64,000 bases of DNA, taken from contig NC_088794.1 of assembly GCF_011386835.1 (NCBI RefSeq), forward strand, positions 67,652,434 through 67,716,433, read 5' to 3'. Position 1 is the stretch's first letter; every line of letters begins with the position of its first letter. The DNA is from Chrysemys picta bellii. Lineage: Eukaryota > Chordata > Testudines > Emydidae. Positions 36,421-47,215 of this stretch are shown here, piece after piece. The translations under genes and the position numbers were made by a program. The notes beneath the pieces were generated by a model, which saw only the letters and a list, made by a program, of their open reading frames with translations, did not search any database and was not told the origin of the DNA.

Positions 36421-36652
36421 ATTTTTTTTTTAAAGACTATATTTACTGGCATAAGCCCTATTGTGAACACAGTTACACTGGTATAACTGTGCCTTTGATT
36501 GACATAATTTATGTTGTTTTCTAAGCCAGCATAAGCTAGACTGTTATAAGCACTTTGATAGCAATGTAACTGCATACGCATTAGGACAGTTTTATTTAAC
36601 TACACCAGTGTAGTTAAAGCTGGAAAAACTTTCTAGTGTAGACAAGGCCTCA
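36420..36652. mobile_element. DNA transposon fragment with GTGTAGACAAGGCC end
   Basis: The right end reads CTAGTGTAGACAAGGCCT at 36634-36651, the terminal motif of the MITE class seen at 5795 and 18056. Internal GTTACACTGGTATAACTGTG (36469) and CTACACCAGTGTAGTTAAAG (36601) are short palindromic blocks. A matching left end is not visible, so this is probably truncated. Confidence 0.45.
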
Positions 36653-39600
36653 GCCTCACCAGCTGTGTGACAGCCTTCTCCTCGGCAGCTCCTGCTCTCT
36701 GGAACTACCTCCCAGATTCCTCATTGACTCTAAACTGCATCTCATCTTAAAACATCCCCTCCCTTGCTTGTACTTCTGAATTTCTCTCTCCCGCTAATAT
36801 TCTTTAACTTTGTGACTGACTCATTCACCTCTGTTACGCATGTTGGGATACGTCTTGCTTGAAAGCCATTGTAACAAAACAACATTAAAATATGCTACGA
36901 TTGGTGTTCAAACAAGAGTGAAGAGAGGGTTTAATAATCTCTCAACCCCAGTTGCTGCCACCTGGATTTGGTTCAATAGCAGAATAAATTATTCATTAAA
37001 TAAATTATTCAGCCAATATCACAGGAATTTGTTGAATAATTTAGTCAGTGGACTAACAGGATCTGACCAGCTATGACACAGGCTGAATGCTGAATATGAC
37101 ACAAGCTGACAACTAACCATTATTTAATGAATAATGGCAATATTATTTGAATAATCTTTGGGCAGCTCTATTATGAAGTGAGGATTAGAGGTGATAAAAT
37201 TATTTCCTCTTTCCTATCTGTCCAAGGAAGGTAAAGTTAAGAATCCAGACTCTAAGGAGAAAACAAGGATGTGTGCTTTTAATTTCTGCATGATGTTGAC
37301 CAGTTCAACAAGGACTCAGTTGAGTAGTTTAACTGAGGCCCCATTAAAATGGATTTTATTCTGGGTCACCTAGAGTTTAAGAAGTCCGGGAAGAGAGCAG
37401 AAGAAATATTTTGCTATGTGCTTTCAGCAGGCCGCTGCCTGGGCTCGGCAGTAAATGAGCTATTGTACACTAAGGGCCAGACTTGTTGGTCAGAATCAGG
37501 CACATGGGGGGAGACAGTGTAGCTAATGGGAAGAAAGCTATTGTTTATTATCCCCTCGACAAAACTGAAAAGAATGTACAGGGCTCCAGGGGGAACTGGG
37601 ATGCAAAATAGCATTGTACTCCTTTTATAACATTTGCACCATGATCCTGAGCTGCTTGACTATATGAAAGGTCTGAGAACACAACCTAGCTTTTCTTCAG
37701 CATTTGTTGCAAAACAGCATCACTTCCTAATGACTGTAAAGGAAATTATATGGCTCTTCTAAACCTTCAAAAAAAAATGGGGGAGGAATTCCATTCTTTC
37801 TTCTTAGACTGTAGTTTCTAGAAAGAAGCACAGATATCTAATTATTTTGCTTAAACTCTAAAACGAAGGGAGTGTAGATTAGCTTTAGATTACATACCAT
37901 AAGAGTTGCAATTAATGGGATCCCATGGCTGTCGGGTCCTCTGATTTAATATGGGCTAGGAAAAGATTTGTGTGAATTCTCTAGAGAAGGCACTGACAGT
38001 AGGGACCTGTTTAGAGCGCTAGTATTGTCTTGTTTAGGGAGTGGTCAAAAATGAATGTCTTTGTTGGAGGTTTCTCTTAACTTTGGCCTGGTCCTAAGAT
38101 GTGCTGAGCACCCATATTGAAATCAATAGGTGTTGCAAGTACTCAGTGCCTCTCAGAATTTGGCCCAGTGTGTGTTATGACCCTGGGAAGTTGAGCCTAT
38201 TGGTGGGTTTTCCCTGGGACTGGTATCCTTCTGTAAGGTGATACTGGGTATTCTGATAGGGAATTGGCAAGCTGGGAAATATTTTGTTAGCTCAATTACA
38301 GGCCTAATATTTGGGATTTATATGATCTTCTCATCCTAGTTAATGAATTTCTATACAAAGGTAAGTATCATTATTCCCATTTTTCATAGATGGTATTATC
38401 CTCTGATCCACTCAGAAAATGGCATGATGTTTTTAGCTGTTTCCTTCTGTCCTGTCTAGGGATCTTGTGTAGATATAGAGGGTCTGATTTATGACTGCAC
38501 CTGAGCTCTGCTGTCTCTGCATTTTTTGGCTGGGCCCCAGTGCAGTTTCAGTTTTTGCTGAAACTTCCAATAAGAGTGCCAGGTGTGATGTGGATATCTC
38601 TACTTCAGTAATTGAACTAACTCAAATCACTCAGCTGAAGCACCAATGAAGCATGTACCCTGTGCTATGGCTAGTCTGCACAGAGGATAAGAGTCCACTA
38701 CTGCTGCACGCTAATGAAGTCACTTCTTCAGTGTAAGTGTTTGAGGCCTATGTTTTGGTGCTGAAGTTCTTGGGTTCAAACCCTACTGGACATCTGTGGT
38801 AGAGATCATAATACAAAGGTTCGAAAGGAAGGAAGGAAGGAAGGAAGGGCTTGTGACGAATGCATGGGACTGGGATGCAGGAGATACAGATTCAAATCCT
38901 GGCTTTGCCACAGACTCCTTATTTGATGTTGGGCAAGTTTCTTACTTCCCATAATAGGAAATTATCCCCTTTTTTAATCTGACCATCAGTCTTCTCTATT
39001 TAGATGGTAAGTTTTTGATGGCAGAGGCTGCCTCTTAATATGTATTAAAACTGTGACCAGCACAATCGGGTCCTGGTTTTGGCTGGGGCTTCTAAACGTT
39101 ACTACATTACAAACAAATAATAAAGCAGCCAGCCTTGTTCTGCAATTATTGCAGCCCCAGACTGATGTCAAGGGAAGAGGGAAGCTCAGTTAGAAGCATG
39201 TAGAAAAGTGATTTTGAGACAGTGTTTTATATCCTATTACCATTTCCTCGAGTCATCTAGCCTCTCGTAAAAGAGGCAGACAGCGCTGAAACACCAGTGG
39301 TGGCAACTACAGCATTCTTCCTGCACTGCTGGGATTGGGCGTGTGGAGAAGCAACAGCTGCACCATGTGTTTTGGAGTCATATTTATGCCTGGGTCAGCC
39401 TAGTGATTGTGGTTACTGTGGAGAGGAAATAGAAGAAGTGGGAGTGGCAGCCAGGCCTAAGCTTAAAGCCAATGTCTCTGCCATAAAAAGTAGGGTAACA
39501 AGCACAATAATAGGTTCCTTCAAACCTAAGCCTGTGGTGGAGTGCGTACAGAAGCAGATACACATGTGTCTGTGGTGGTCTCCAGGGCTCAGGTTAGCAA

Positions 39601-40239
39601 CAGAATCATCTCTTACAATATCATTCTGAACACTGCCTTAGGTTTCAGCTGTGCATGCATTTCCCATGAGCTAGGTGTCAGAATTTGTAATGTTTTGGTT
39701 TCAGGCTTGCTTTCCTTGAGAGTTTAATAATTAATGATAACATCTTCTATTTATTCCAGAGGGCTTTACAACCACCATGTGATATATGAATCCTTTCACC
39801 CATCAATGGAATGAATGTGGCTCCTTTGGGGTAGAATGTGACAGTTTGTTAGGGCACAACAGCAGCTTAATCCAGGGGAGTGAAGGTAAGAAGGATTTAA
39901 TTATACACATTTGGAGGTGGCCAGGACACCACAGTTAAAACCTTACACTAGTAAAAGGTGCTATGGGATCTCTGAAACCACGATAAGCCTGCACTAGTGC
40001 AGGTCATTTCACTCTGGTGCAGTGCAACCATGCTAGGGGCTTGCAGTGGTGTAGCTATGTTGGGATACTCCCAGTGTCCCCCAAGGGAGCAAGATGACAA
40101 TCTTCACGTGGTGCTTCTGTTAAGTGCTGATGTTTTTTGTGCTCTGTGTTTTGTGCAAATCCACCAACATACCAGTGTTGTCAACTGGCCACTGGACATC
40201 ACTTTACCAACCTCCCAGTGAATGTAGCAATGAGTATAC
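36653..40239. other. Intergenic stretch with SINE traces and a GGAA microsatellite
   Basis: No gene supported. A MIR-like core is at about 38090-38165 (GTGCTGAGCACCCATATTGA onward), a MIR-like block at about 38855-38950, and an (AAGG)n array at 38824-38848. The 110-codon frame at 39297-39629 has no splice context or similarity I recognise. Confidence 0.45.
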
Positions 40240-40480
40240 TTCCTCAAACCACCGTTTTCAGGACCAAAAAAAGAACAGTTGGGCCAGTCCTCTGAAGATA
40301 TCAACTTAATGTAGAAGGGATGTCCAGGGAAAAAGCAGATTACCTCTCAAGGACCTTCAAAGACCATCACATTGAATTGTGGCCCTCCAAGAAACACACA
40401 TGAAAGAAGAAGATAAAGCTACCAGACATAAAATCTATAGCTATACCAAAATCGCTGCTGTCAACCATCCAAAACATGGG
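40240..40480 (+). mobile_element. APE-type LINE, 5' part of endonuclease domain
   Basis: In two frames joined by a frameshift near 40378 this encodes EGMSREKADYLSRTFKDHH, then VALQETHMKEEDK and IAAVNHPKHG. The QETH motif and its setting are typical of the AP endonuclease-like domain of non-LTR retrotransposons. The sequence stops at HPKHG where the DIRS element begins. The protein continues at about 43354, after 2.9 kb of inserted DNA. LINE clade is not resolved; the layout resembles the Jockey group. Confidence 0.75.
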
Positions 40481-40657
40481 TTCTTCTTGTCCCTGTAGGT
40501 GCTCCACTCCAGGTGTTGGTGCGTCCCTGCGCCTTTGCTCGGAGATTTTTTGCAGCAGTACTCGTACCGGCCACGCATGCGCAGAGGCTGCCCCCCGCTG
40601 TGAGTCTAGGTTAATAGTACGCATGCGTGGCTGGTCTCCTCAGTTCCTTCTCTACTG
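40481..40657 (+). repeat. DIRS left inverted terminal repeat
   Basis: Begins TTCTTCTTGTCCCTGTAGG and runs to TTCCTTCTCTAC. Compared with the complement of the right repeat it lacks the CGAGAGAT block after the first eight bases. It contains CGCATGCGCAGAGGC, shared with the right repeat. Confidence 0.85.
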
Positions 40658-40826
40658 TCCCCGGCCTGAGACGGAGCTCAGCAGACTCGTTAGGAAATCC
40701 CTCACTCTTGCTACAATTACCCTTCTAGTAGTTAGTTTGTTGTTAGTTCGTTGTTAGTTTAGTTAATTACCTCTTTTATCTGTTACAAAAAAAAAGTGGT
40801 TTCTGTCAGCCGCAGCCGCTTCGGCC

Positions 40827-42489
40827 ATGCCTGGCTCCACAGGCTTCAAGCGCTGTTCTACATGTAAGGAGGCTATCCCGCTGTCAGATGGCCACTCACA
40901 GTGTATAAAATGTTTGGGGGAAGCCCACATTCCTCAAAAATGTGCCCACTGCAGCAAACTTAGTTCCAGGGCACAGAAGGACAGGGAGCTTAGACTTAAA
41001 CTGCTCCTCCTGCAAAAGTCTATCGGGTCAGTTTCAGACCCAGGTGCTGAATCCGGTTCCGCTGCCCGCCACAGCCCCCCTGCCTCAAAAAAACTGAAAA
41101 AATCTACAAAGAAAGAGCAGCCTTCTTCACCAAAGAAGGTTATGAGGCACAAGATTTCTTCAGGCAGATCAACAGTCTCCCTGCCTGTGTTTCCTCGCCT
41201 CAGCAACTTTGATGAGCCGGGCTCCTCAGGAACTGCGCGAAAGCCGCCTGAGGCTGCGGCGGCGGTGCAAAGCTCCGGTGCCGCGGCTTCAGGCTTTCAG
41301 TTGCCTGCTTCTCTTATGGCACTGTTCGGCACCGCGACGGATGCGGTGTCGACATTTCACAACATGCCTGATCCCCTGCAGGCTGATGTTGCCCGCCCGG
41401 CACCGACCGCGGCACCGACAACCGCGGAGCAGACTGACAGGGAGATCACAAGCAAAACCCCTGCTCAGAGGAATGTTCCCTCATGGCAACCTCCCCCTGC
41501 ACAGCTTTCACCTCACGGAGGAGCCTCACCATTTCAATTTACTCAGACAGCAGATCTATTGGTATCACCTAGCCTGCAGTCTCCCCTGATGAATGCCTGT
41601 TTTTCTCCAATTCCTGAGTCAGGATCTGAACAGCCTTCCTCCAGTGAGGAGGAAACTGATCCACAGGAAGTTTTTTCTCCATATCAAGACTCCCACTCCC
41701 AGACCCCAGTCAATAGAGGTTATAGAAAAACTACCTCATCCTATTCTCAGGATCCTGCCCCCCTGGGGGGTGAACCCCTGGATGGCACCACCTATGCCCT
41801 ACCCACCACCATGGCAATATTGGACACCATGGGCATCGTACCCTCGAGAACACGTGCGCTACGGCAACTTGACCAGGCGCAACACTGGTCTGGTGCCACC
41901 ACCTGACGAATCTGCCAGTGACACAAGACACCTGGCAGCACCGTCACACTTCCAGGATCAACCTAGTCCTGCTCCTATTCCAGCAGAGCCGGAGGTAATG
42001 CCTGAAGAAGCCTTACTTCCCCTTCCTCCAACACCGTCGGATGACTACGCAAAATTCCAAGACCTCTTCAAAAGAGTTGCCAGTGACTTGAGAATTAACT
42101 TGGAGGAAGTCACTGAACAACAGCATGAGCTAACGGACATCCTACAGCCCTCTTCTTCCTCTAGGGTGGCATTACCTATCAACGTAGCCCTTTTAGAACC
42201 CGCTAAGTCCATCTGGCAGACTTCGGCTACAAGCCTACCTACCTGTAAACAAGCGGACAGGAAGTACTTTATCCCTTCAAAGGGCTCTGAATTCCTTTTT
42301 ACCCACCCGGCGCCAAACTCACTGGTAGTAGATGCAGCGAACCAAAGGGCCAAACAACAATATTCCCGGTCCAACCCAGCCAACAAGGACAGTAAATGCT
42401 TGGACCTCTTGGGTCATAAAGTATATGCATCCTCGACCCTACAATTTCATATAGCTAATTATACTGCAGTCCTTGCAAAATATGATCAC
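40827..42489 (+). pseudogene. DIRS gag-like ORF, one frameshift
   Basis: Starts MPGSTGFKRCSTCKEAIPLS with a Cys/His cluster in residues 10-45 (CSTC, QCIKC, CAHC), then a Lys/Ser-rich stretch and a long Pro/Ser-rich linker. The frame shifts near 41745. The second frame carries the Pro/Trp/Tyr-rich part (PPPWQYWTPW) and then the conserved C-terminal domain from about 42030: DDYAKFQDLFKRVA, KYFIPSKGSEFLF, and DLLGHKVYASSTLQFHIANY. I recognise that C-terminal domain as the one shared by DIRS gag and the mammalian LAP2-alpha isoform of TMPO, whose alpha exon is thought to derive from such a gag. The expected structural role is RNA or particle binding. The frameshift and the loss of pol mean it is not an autonomous element. 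Confidence 0.8.
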
Positions 42490-42496
42490 TCCTCCT

Positions 42497-42640
42497 CTGA
42501 GCAAAGGTGCAGGGACGCACCAACACCTGGAGTGGAGCACTCACAGGGACATCTCTCTCAAAGAAGAAGAGGTTACTCACCCTGTGCAGTAACTGACTTT
42601 CTTCGAGATGAGTGTCCCTGTGGGTGCTCCACTACCAATC
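42497..42640. repeat. DIRS internal complementary region
   Basis: Two back-to-back segments: GAGCAAAGGTGCAGGGACGC onward is complementary to the outer left repeat, and TTCGAGATGAGTGTCCCTGT onward matches the outer complement of the right repeat. The join lies at about 42555-42600. This arrangement is diagnostic for DIRS elements. Confidence 0.7.
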
Positions 42641-42678
42641 CTCCTCCCCTCTACTTCGGAGTTGGGGTAGCCTCCGTT

Positions 42679-42862
42679 GTAGAGAAGGAACTGAGGAGAC
42701 CGGCCACACATGCATACTATTAACCTAGACTCACAGCGGGGGGCAGCCTCTGCGCATGCGTGGCCAGTACGAGTACTGCTGCAAAAAAATCTCCGAACAA
42801 AGGCGCAGGGACGCACCAACACCTGGAGTGGAGCACCCACAGGGACATCTCTCGAAGAAGAA
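42679..42862 (-). repeat. DIRS right inverted terminal repeat
   Basis: Complementary to the left repeat over about 180 bp, from GTAGAGAAGGAACTGAGGAG at 42679 to GGGACATCTCTCGAAGAAGAA at 42842-42862. Confidence 0.85.
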
Positions 42863-43335
42863 GCTTTTAGAATCAATTAAGGCAGGCTAATCAGGGCACC
42901 TGGGTTTTAAAAAGGAGCTCACTTCAGTTTGTGGTGGGAGTGTGAGGAGCTGGGAGAAAGAGGCGCAAGGAGCTGAGAGTGAGAGGGTGTGCTGCTGGAG
43001 GACTGAGGAGCACAAGCGTTATCAGACACTAGGAGGAAGGTCCTGTGGTGAGAATAAGGAAAGTGTTTGGAGGAGGCCATGGGGAAGTAGCCCAGGGAGT
43101 TGTAGCTGTCATGCAGCTGTTACAGGAGGCACTATAGACAGCTGCAATCCACAGGGCCCTGGGCTGGAACCCAGAGTAGAGGGCGGGCCTGGGTTCCCCC
43201 CAAACCTCCCAATTGACTTGGACTGTGGGTTTTCCCAGAGGGGAAGGTCTCTGGGCTGTTCCCCAACCCACATGGTGAATCTCTGAGGCAAGAAAATCCG
43301 CCAATAAGCGCAGGACCCACCAAGATAGTGGAGGA
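42863..43335 (+). mobile_element. Unassigned repeat, possibly LTR-derived, behind the DIRS element
   Basis: It lies between the DIRS right end and the point where the LINE frame resumes. It includes GGTGGGAGTGTGAGGAGCTG and ends near GGAGGAACTTTGTCACAGGG. The wording resembles a 3' end of a turtle LTR-type repeat that I have seen before, but I cannot place it firmly. The open frame 42942-43286 has no recognisable protein. Both edges of the combined DIRS plus repeat insertion show an HPK codon block of the LINE (at 40466 and at 43367), as a target duplication would give. Confidence 0.4.
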
Positions 43336-45782
43336 ACTTTGTCACAGGGCATACACCCAAAGTTAGCAGTGTACATGCAAAATCGATTAGAGGATGTGGA
43401 AGTTCTGGAGGAATCATCAACCAGTGGAAGAGAGATCAACATAGTTAGATTTAGGGACATCATTATAGTAAACATATACAAGCCACCTAACATCATGTGG
43501 CCTGATCCTATCTTCCCTTCCCTTCCTCATCCAGCCATCTACATAGGTGACTTTAACAGCCATCACAAAGACTGGGGATACTGCTCAAATGACACAGTTG
43601 GGGCACAGATCACAGAATGGGCCTCCCTTGAAGACCTCCATTTGCTCTATGATCCAAAGCAATCTGGATCTTTTCGGTCTGTGAGGTGGACAATGAATCA
43701 CAACTCTGACCTGTGTTTTGTGATCTGTAATTGTGCAGGTGTCCCACTGGCCACCACAAGAACCATGCTGAGCCACTTCACACATAGCCAACATCACCCA
43801 ATCATCCTCCAGATTGCCCTGGAAGGGCCTCTTCTGCAGTCTGTGCCAAAGCAGTGTTGGAATTTCCACAATGCTGACTGGCCCGCCTACACTTGAGAAA
43901 CAGAATCTCTGATCCCATGGCTCAAACCGATATCTAGAAACTTCGGTCGTTTTACAAACATCCTAAAATCGACCGCTAAGAAGTACACCCCACATTGTCA
44001 CCGCAAGTCTTTCACCCCCTGCTGGACAAAAGAAGCTGAGTCTCTCCTGAGGAAATATGAAAAGAGCGGCAACTAAGCAAAGGTGACAGCAAATGCTGTT
44101 GCCTCTCATCTTCTTTCTAACAACAAGATGCCGACAGACAAGATTACATGCCAGGCGGTCCAGTGGGAACTCCGCAGAAACCTTCAACAATGCCCAGAGG
44201 AATCCCCATTCTCTTCCCCATATTCTGTTGAGGAGATCAATGTTGCACTGTTGGAAACCAAAAGTCGGAAAGCTGCAGGGGTTGATGGCATTCTTCCAGA
44301 GTTTTTCCAAGAATCTGGGGAGATGGGGACGGGAATGGCTGGTGGTGCTTTTTACTGCCATGCATAGAACCGGAGAAGTGCCAACAAGCTGTCAACAGGC
44401 AACAGTGGTTGCCCTACTGAAGCCTGGGAGACCCTCAGAGGACACAGCCAGCTATCGCCCCATCTCTCTCCTCTCAACCACTAGCAAGTTCATGGAACGG
44501 GTGCTGCTCCACTGTCTGTCTGATATTATTGAAGACAGCCTCCCAGTGAAGCAGGCAGGATTTGCCTGAAGAGAAACTGCTGTGACCAAGTAGCTTCACT
44601 TACCAGCCCCATTGAGACAGGATTCCAATGTACGTTGAAGACAGAAATTGCCCTTATTGATCTGTCCTTGGCATATGACACTGTCTGGAGACTGGGCTTC
44701 CTCCTCAAGATCTCCCGCATCATTCATTGCTGGCAAACGATCTGCCTCTTGGCGGCAATGACTGGAGACTGCTGCTCTAAGGAACATATTAATGGCCAGA
44801 TCAGTAGACCAAGAACTCTTAACTCGGGCATCCCTCAGGGCTCTGTCTTGGCCCCAATACTTTTTAATCTATACAGCACAGCTATACCAGCGACGGAGTC
44901 AAGGAAATTCATCTATGCACTTGATATTGCCCTAGCTGTTCAGCATACAAGCCTCCATACTATCAGCTGCACCCAAACCTGAGATCCCAGCACAATGACT
45001 GATTATTCCCAATGCTGGAAACTTAGGCCTAGTTTAAAAAAAACAACACCATGGTAACTGCTTTCCATCTGAACAATAAAATGGCTAATACCAAACTTGA
45101 TGTGCAGTTCTGCGGTGAGAGCGTCAGTCACAAAACTAATCAAAAGTATCTTGGTTTTACACTGGACTGGAGTTTGACCTTTCGACAACACCTCGAGAAC
45201 ACGTGCGATAAGGTGAGGTCTCATGTCGTGCTTATCAGAAAATTGGCCAGAACATCTTGGGGCTCCAGTACATGGACCTTATGACCCACAACAATTGCCT
45301 TGGTATATTCTGCAGCTGAATATTGTGCACCAGTGTGGTGTTATAGCAGTCACATTAAACTCCTTGACATTCAACTCAATAATGCTATGCGCATAGTGTC
45401 AGGAATGCTCAAATCTACTCCAGTTGACTGGCTCCTGGTCCTATCACACATCCAGCCTGCACAGATTATAAGAGCTGCTCAGACATCTCGCTTTCTTAAT
45501 CATGTCAATGCAAATACAAGGATCCCACTGCACCATGACCTGCAGAACCCGCCAAAGATGTGATTAAAATCCCACACCCCTCTGTGGAACCATATCAAGA
45601 TCCTTACACCAAACTTTGATGCTGAGGCTCAATGGAGAGTCACATGGAGCACTTTGACCGCTCAAAACAAACAGCTTGTCATTGATCCTGTTGAAGAACC
45701 ACTGAGTTTTGATTTATGTCGGAAAGACTGGTGCAGATTGAATCGCATCAGGACATCTCATGGGAGATGTGGACAAACCCTC
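43336..45782 (+). mobile_element. APE-type LINE: endonuclease C-terminal part and reverse transcriptase
   Basis: Continuation of the LINE begun at 40240, in several frames. Endonuclease: LAVYMQNRLEDVEV, NIYKPP, IYIGDFNSHHKDWGY, then SGSFRSVRWTMNHNSDLCF up to about 43895. Reverse transcriptase: KAAGVDGILPEFF near 44265, a YRPISLLSTTSKFMERVL block near 44453, ALIDLSLAYDTVW near 44650, SGIPQGSVLAPILFNLY near 44825, and FIYALDIAL at 44908-44934 where YADD is expected. The YADD-to-YALD change destroys the first catalytic aspartate. The C-terminal part has AAEYCAPVWCYSSH and LNRIRTSHGRCG, cut off at 45782 by an LTR. Clade not proven; Jockey-group-like. Confidence 0.8.
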
Positions 45783-46620
45783 TGTGATGTTATTGACGTG
45801 AACTGTAACTATATAGATCATTGTTGCACCAAATCTTGTACAAGGGAGGTTAAGTAAGGTATCTATGGGAAGGTTGTAATTTGCTGGTTATGATTATGCT
45901 GTCTACATGTGTGTATCATTTTTGTATTTGAAGTTATGAATATTGGCTATGTGTTTGATTCTAAGTAGCATCAGTGAAGCATTTTGTCAGCTTCTTGAGA
46001 AAGGACTATTCTGAGTAAGTGCCCAATCAAGAAACGCTTAACTGACAATGGACTTTGGGAGATGCCAATCCATATCTGAGCTTTCCTGGGAATGTTCAAA
46101 CTAACATGTAAACAATGGTATCAGCCTGCAAAAAGCTGAATCATTCATGGATATGTGACTTGCCCAGGTGGCCTCAAACTCCATCCTTTTGCTGTGATTT
46201 TGTACAGAAGAACAAAGGGGTTTCCGCCCACAAGAGAGAGAATATAAAAGGCCCTGGAAGCCTCTCCATTTTGTCTTTAACTGGCTCAAGAGATGGCCTC
46301 TCCACCCCAAAGAGGTGCCTGAAAGAAACTGGAACAAAGGACAGTAACTACGGGGGTGTGAGTGATTGCTGGACCCAGGCCATAAACTACAACCTTGGTC
46401 TGAAAAGGATTGGGCCCGGACTAGGAAGAAATCCAGTCTGTGAAAGAAGCTTATTGGAACATCTCAGATGGTGAGATTTACCTGTATTCAGTTTCTTAAT
46501 GTATTAGGCTTAGACTTGCGTGTTTAGTTTGATTTTGTGTGGTAACTTACTTTGTTCTGTCTTTTATTACTTGGAACCACTTAAATCCTACTTTTTATAC
46601 TTATTAAAAAACATAAGTCT
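45783..46620 (+). mobile_element. LTR of a retrovirus-like element, 3' part missing
   Basis: Begins TGTGATGTTATTGACGTGAA at 45783, directly after the LINE frame. It carries a TATAAAAGG box at about 46243-46251 and ends near 46620 in AT-rich sequence (ACTTATTAAAAAAC). I recognise the wording as a turtle-type LTR of several hundred bases. The 3' end of a full LTR and the second LTR are not present, so this is a truncated solo copy. It interrupts the C-terminal part of the LINE, so it is the younger of the two. No viral genes remain. Confidence 0.65.
46243..46251 (+). promoter_or_regulatory. TATA box of the LTR
   Basis: TATAAAAGG lies in the middle of the LTR, preceded by an AACAAAGGGG-type stretch and followed by CTCTCCATTTTGTCT, the usual LTR promoter layout. 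Activity is not shown by the sequence. Confidence 0.5.
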
Positions 46621-46684
46621 GCAGGCCATTAGAACTGTTTCAAGACCAAGAGGGAGCCTTCTAGGTAACAGCTTTTGAGCTTTA

Positions 46685-46935
46685 AGGATATGTCCATTCA
46701 GTGAGTGGCAGTGAATCTCAGATCCTGTGTGGACAGACTTGGGCTCACACTACTGAGTTAAAAATAGCCATGTAGACATTGCAGCCTGGGCTCTGACACC
46801 TAAGGAGGGAGGTGGGCTTCAGAGCCCAAGCGTCAGCCTGAGCCACAATGTCTACAAAGCTATTTTTAGGACAGTAGTGTGAACCTGAGTCTGCTGCCCC
46901 GGACACTGAGATTCACTGCCCTGGGCTGTGTGTAT
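46685..46935. mobile_element. MITE-like element with internal inverted blocks
   Basis: The outer blocks GGATATGTCCATTCAGTGAG (46687) and CACTGCCCTGGGCTGTGTGTA (46914) are loosely complementary, and internal GGGCTCTGACACC and GGGCTTCAGAGCCCAAGC blocks form hairpins. The wording resembles the GGGTATGTCTACACTGC class also seen at 18056. Ends and duplication are not clear. Confidence 0.45.
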
Positions 46936-47109
46936 GCACACATATGAGGCTTGTTTTGACCAGTAGGGCAACACCTTGATGAAGCTCCAGTGAACGCAAA
47001 TAAGATCAGATTTGATTTAACTGAATAGATCAGTGTATTCAGCGTGGATGAAAACAAAATTAAAATAATTACTGCTTGCCAAGGTCACATCTCGCACCCA
47101 CACACTCTT

Positions 47110-47215
47110 TGTTAAGAAGAGCATAAGAACAGCCATACTTGGTCAGACCAATCATCCATCTGGCCCAGCATCCTGTCTTCTGACAGTGACCAATGCCAGA
47201 TGCTTAAAAGGGAAT
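47110..47215 (-). mobile_element. CR1 3'-end fragment
   Basis: AGCATAAGAACAGCCATACT at 47119 followed by GGTCAGACCAATCATCCATC is the complement of the CR1 tail seen at 12940-12999. Further on, CTGACAGTGACCAATGCCAG corresponds to its upstream 3' UTR. Confidence 0.75.

Larger units (their letters stand above)
40481..42862 (+). mobile_element. DIRS-type retrotransposon, gag retained, pol deleted
   Basis: Long inverted terminal repeats: 40481-40657 at the left and the complement of 42679-42862 at the right, with small differences. An internal complementary region at about 42497-42640 repeats the outer ends of both terminal repeats in DIRS fashion. DIRS elements use this to rebuild their ends through a circular intermediate, and they integrate by a tyrosine recombinase rather than a DDE integrase. 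Between them lies only a gag-like frame. Reverse transcriptase, RNase H, methyltransferase-like and recombinase regions are absent: the frame jumps at about 42490 into the complementary region. At about 2.4 kb it is an internally deleted copy. It sits inside the LINE that starts at 40240. Confidence 0.85.

Noticed and set aside
38824..38848. AAGG array as a functional GGAA-type enhancer
   Set aside because: About six units only and no nearby gene; treated as a plain microsatellite.
39297..39629. A 110-codon open frame as a host gene
   Set aside because: No splice signals, no similarity I recognise, and ordinary intergenic composition around it.
40827..42723. The gag-like frames as a host LAP2-alpha/TMPO gene
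   Set aside because: They sit between DIRS inverted terminal repeats with a DIRS complementary region, contain a frameshift, and lack the LEM domain of TMPO.
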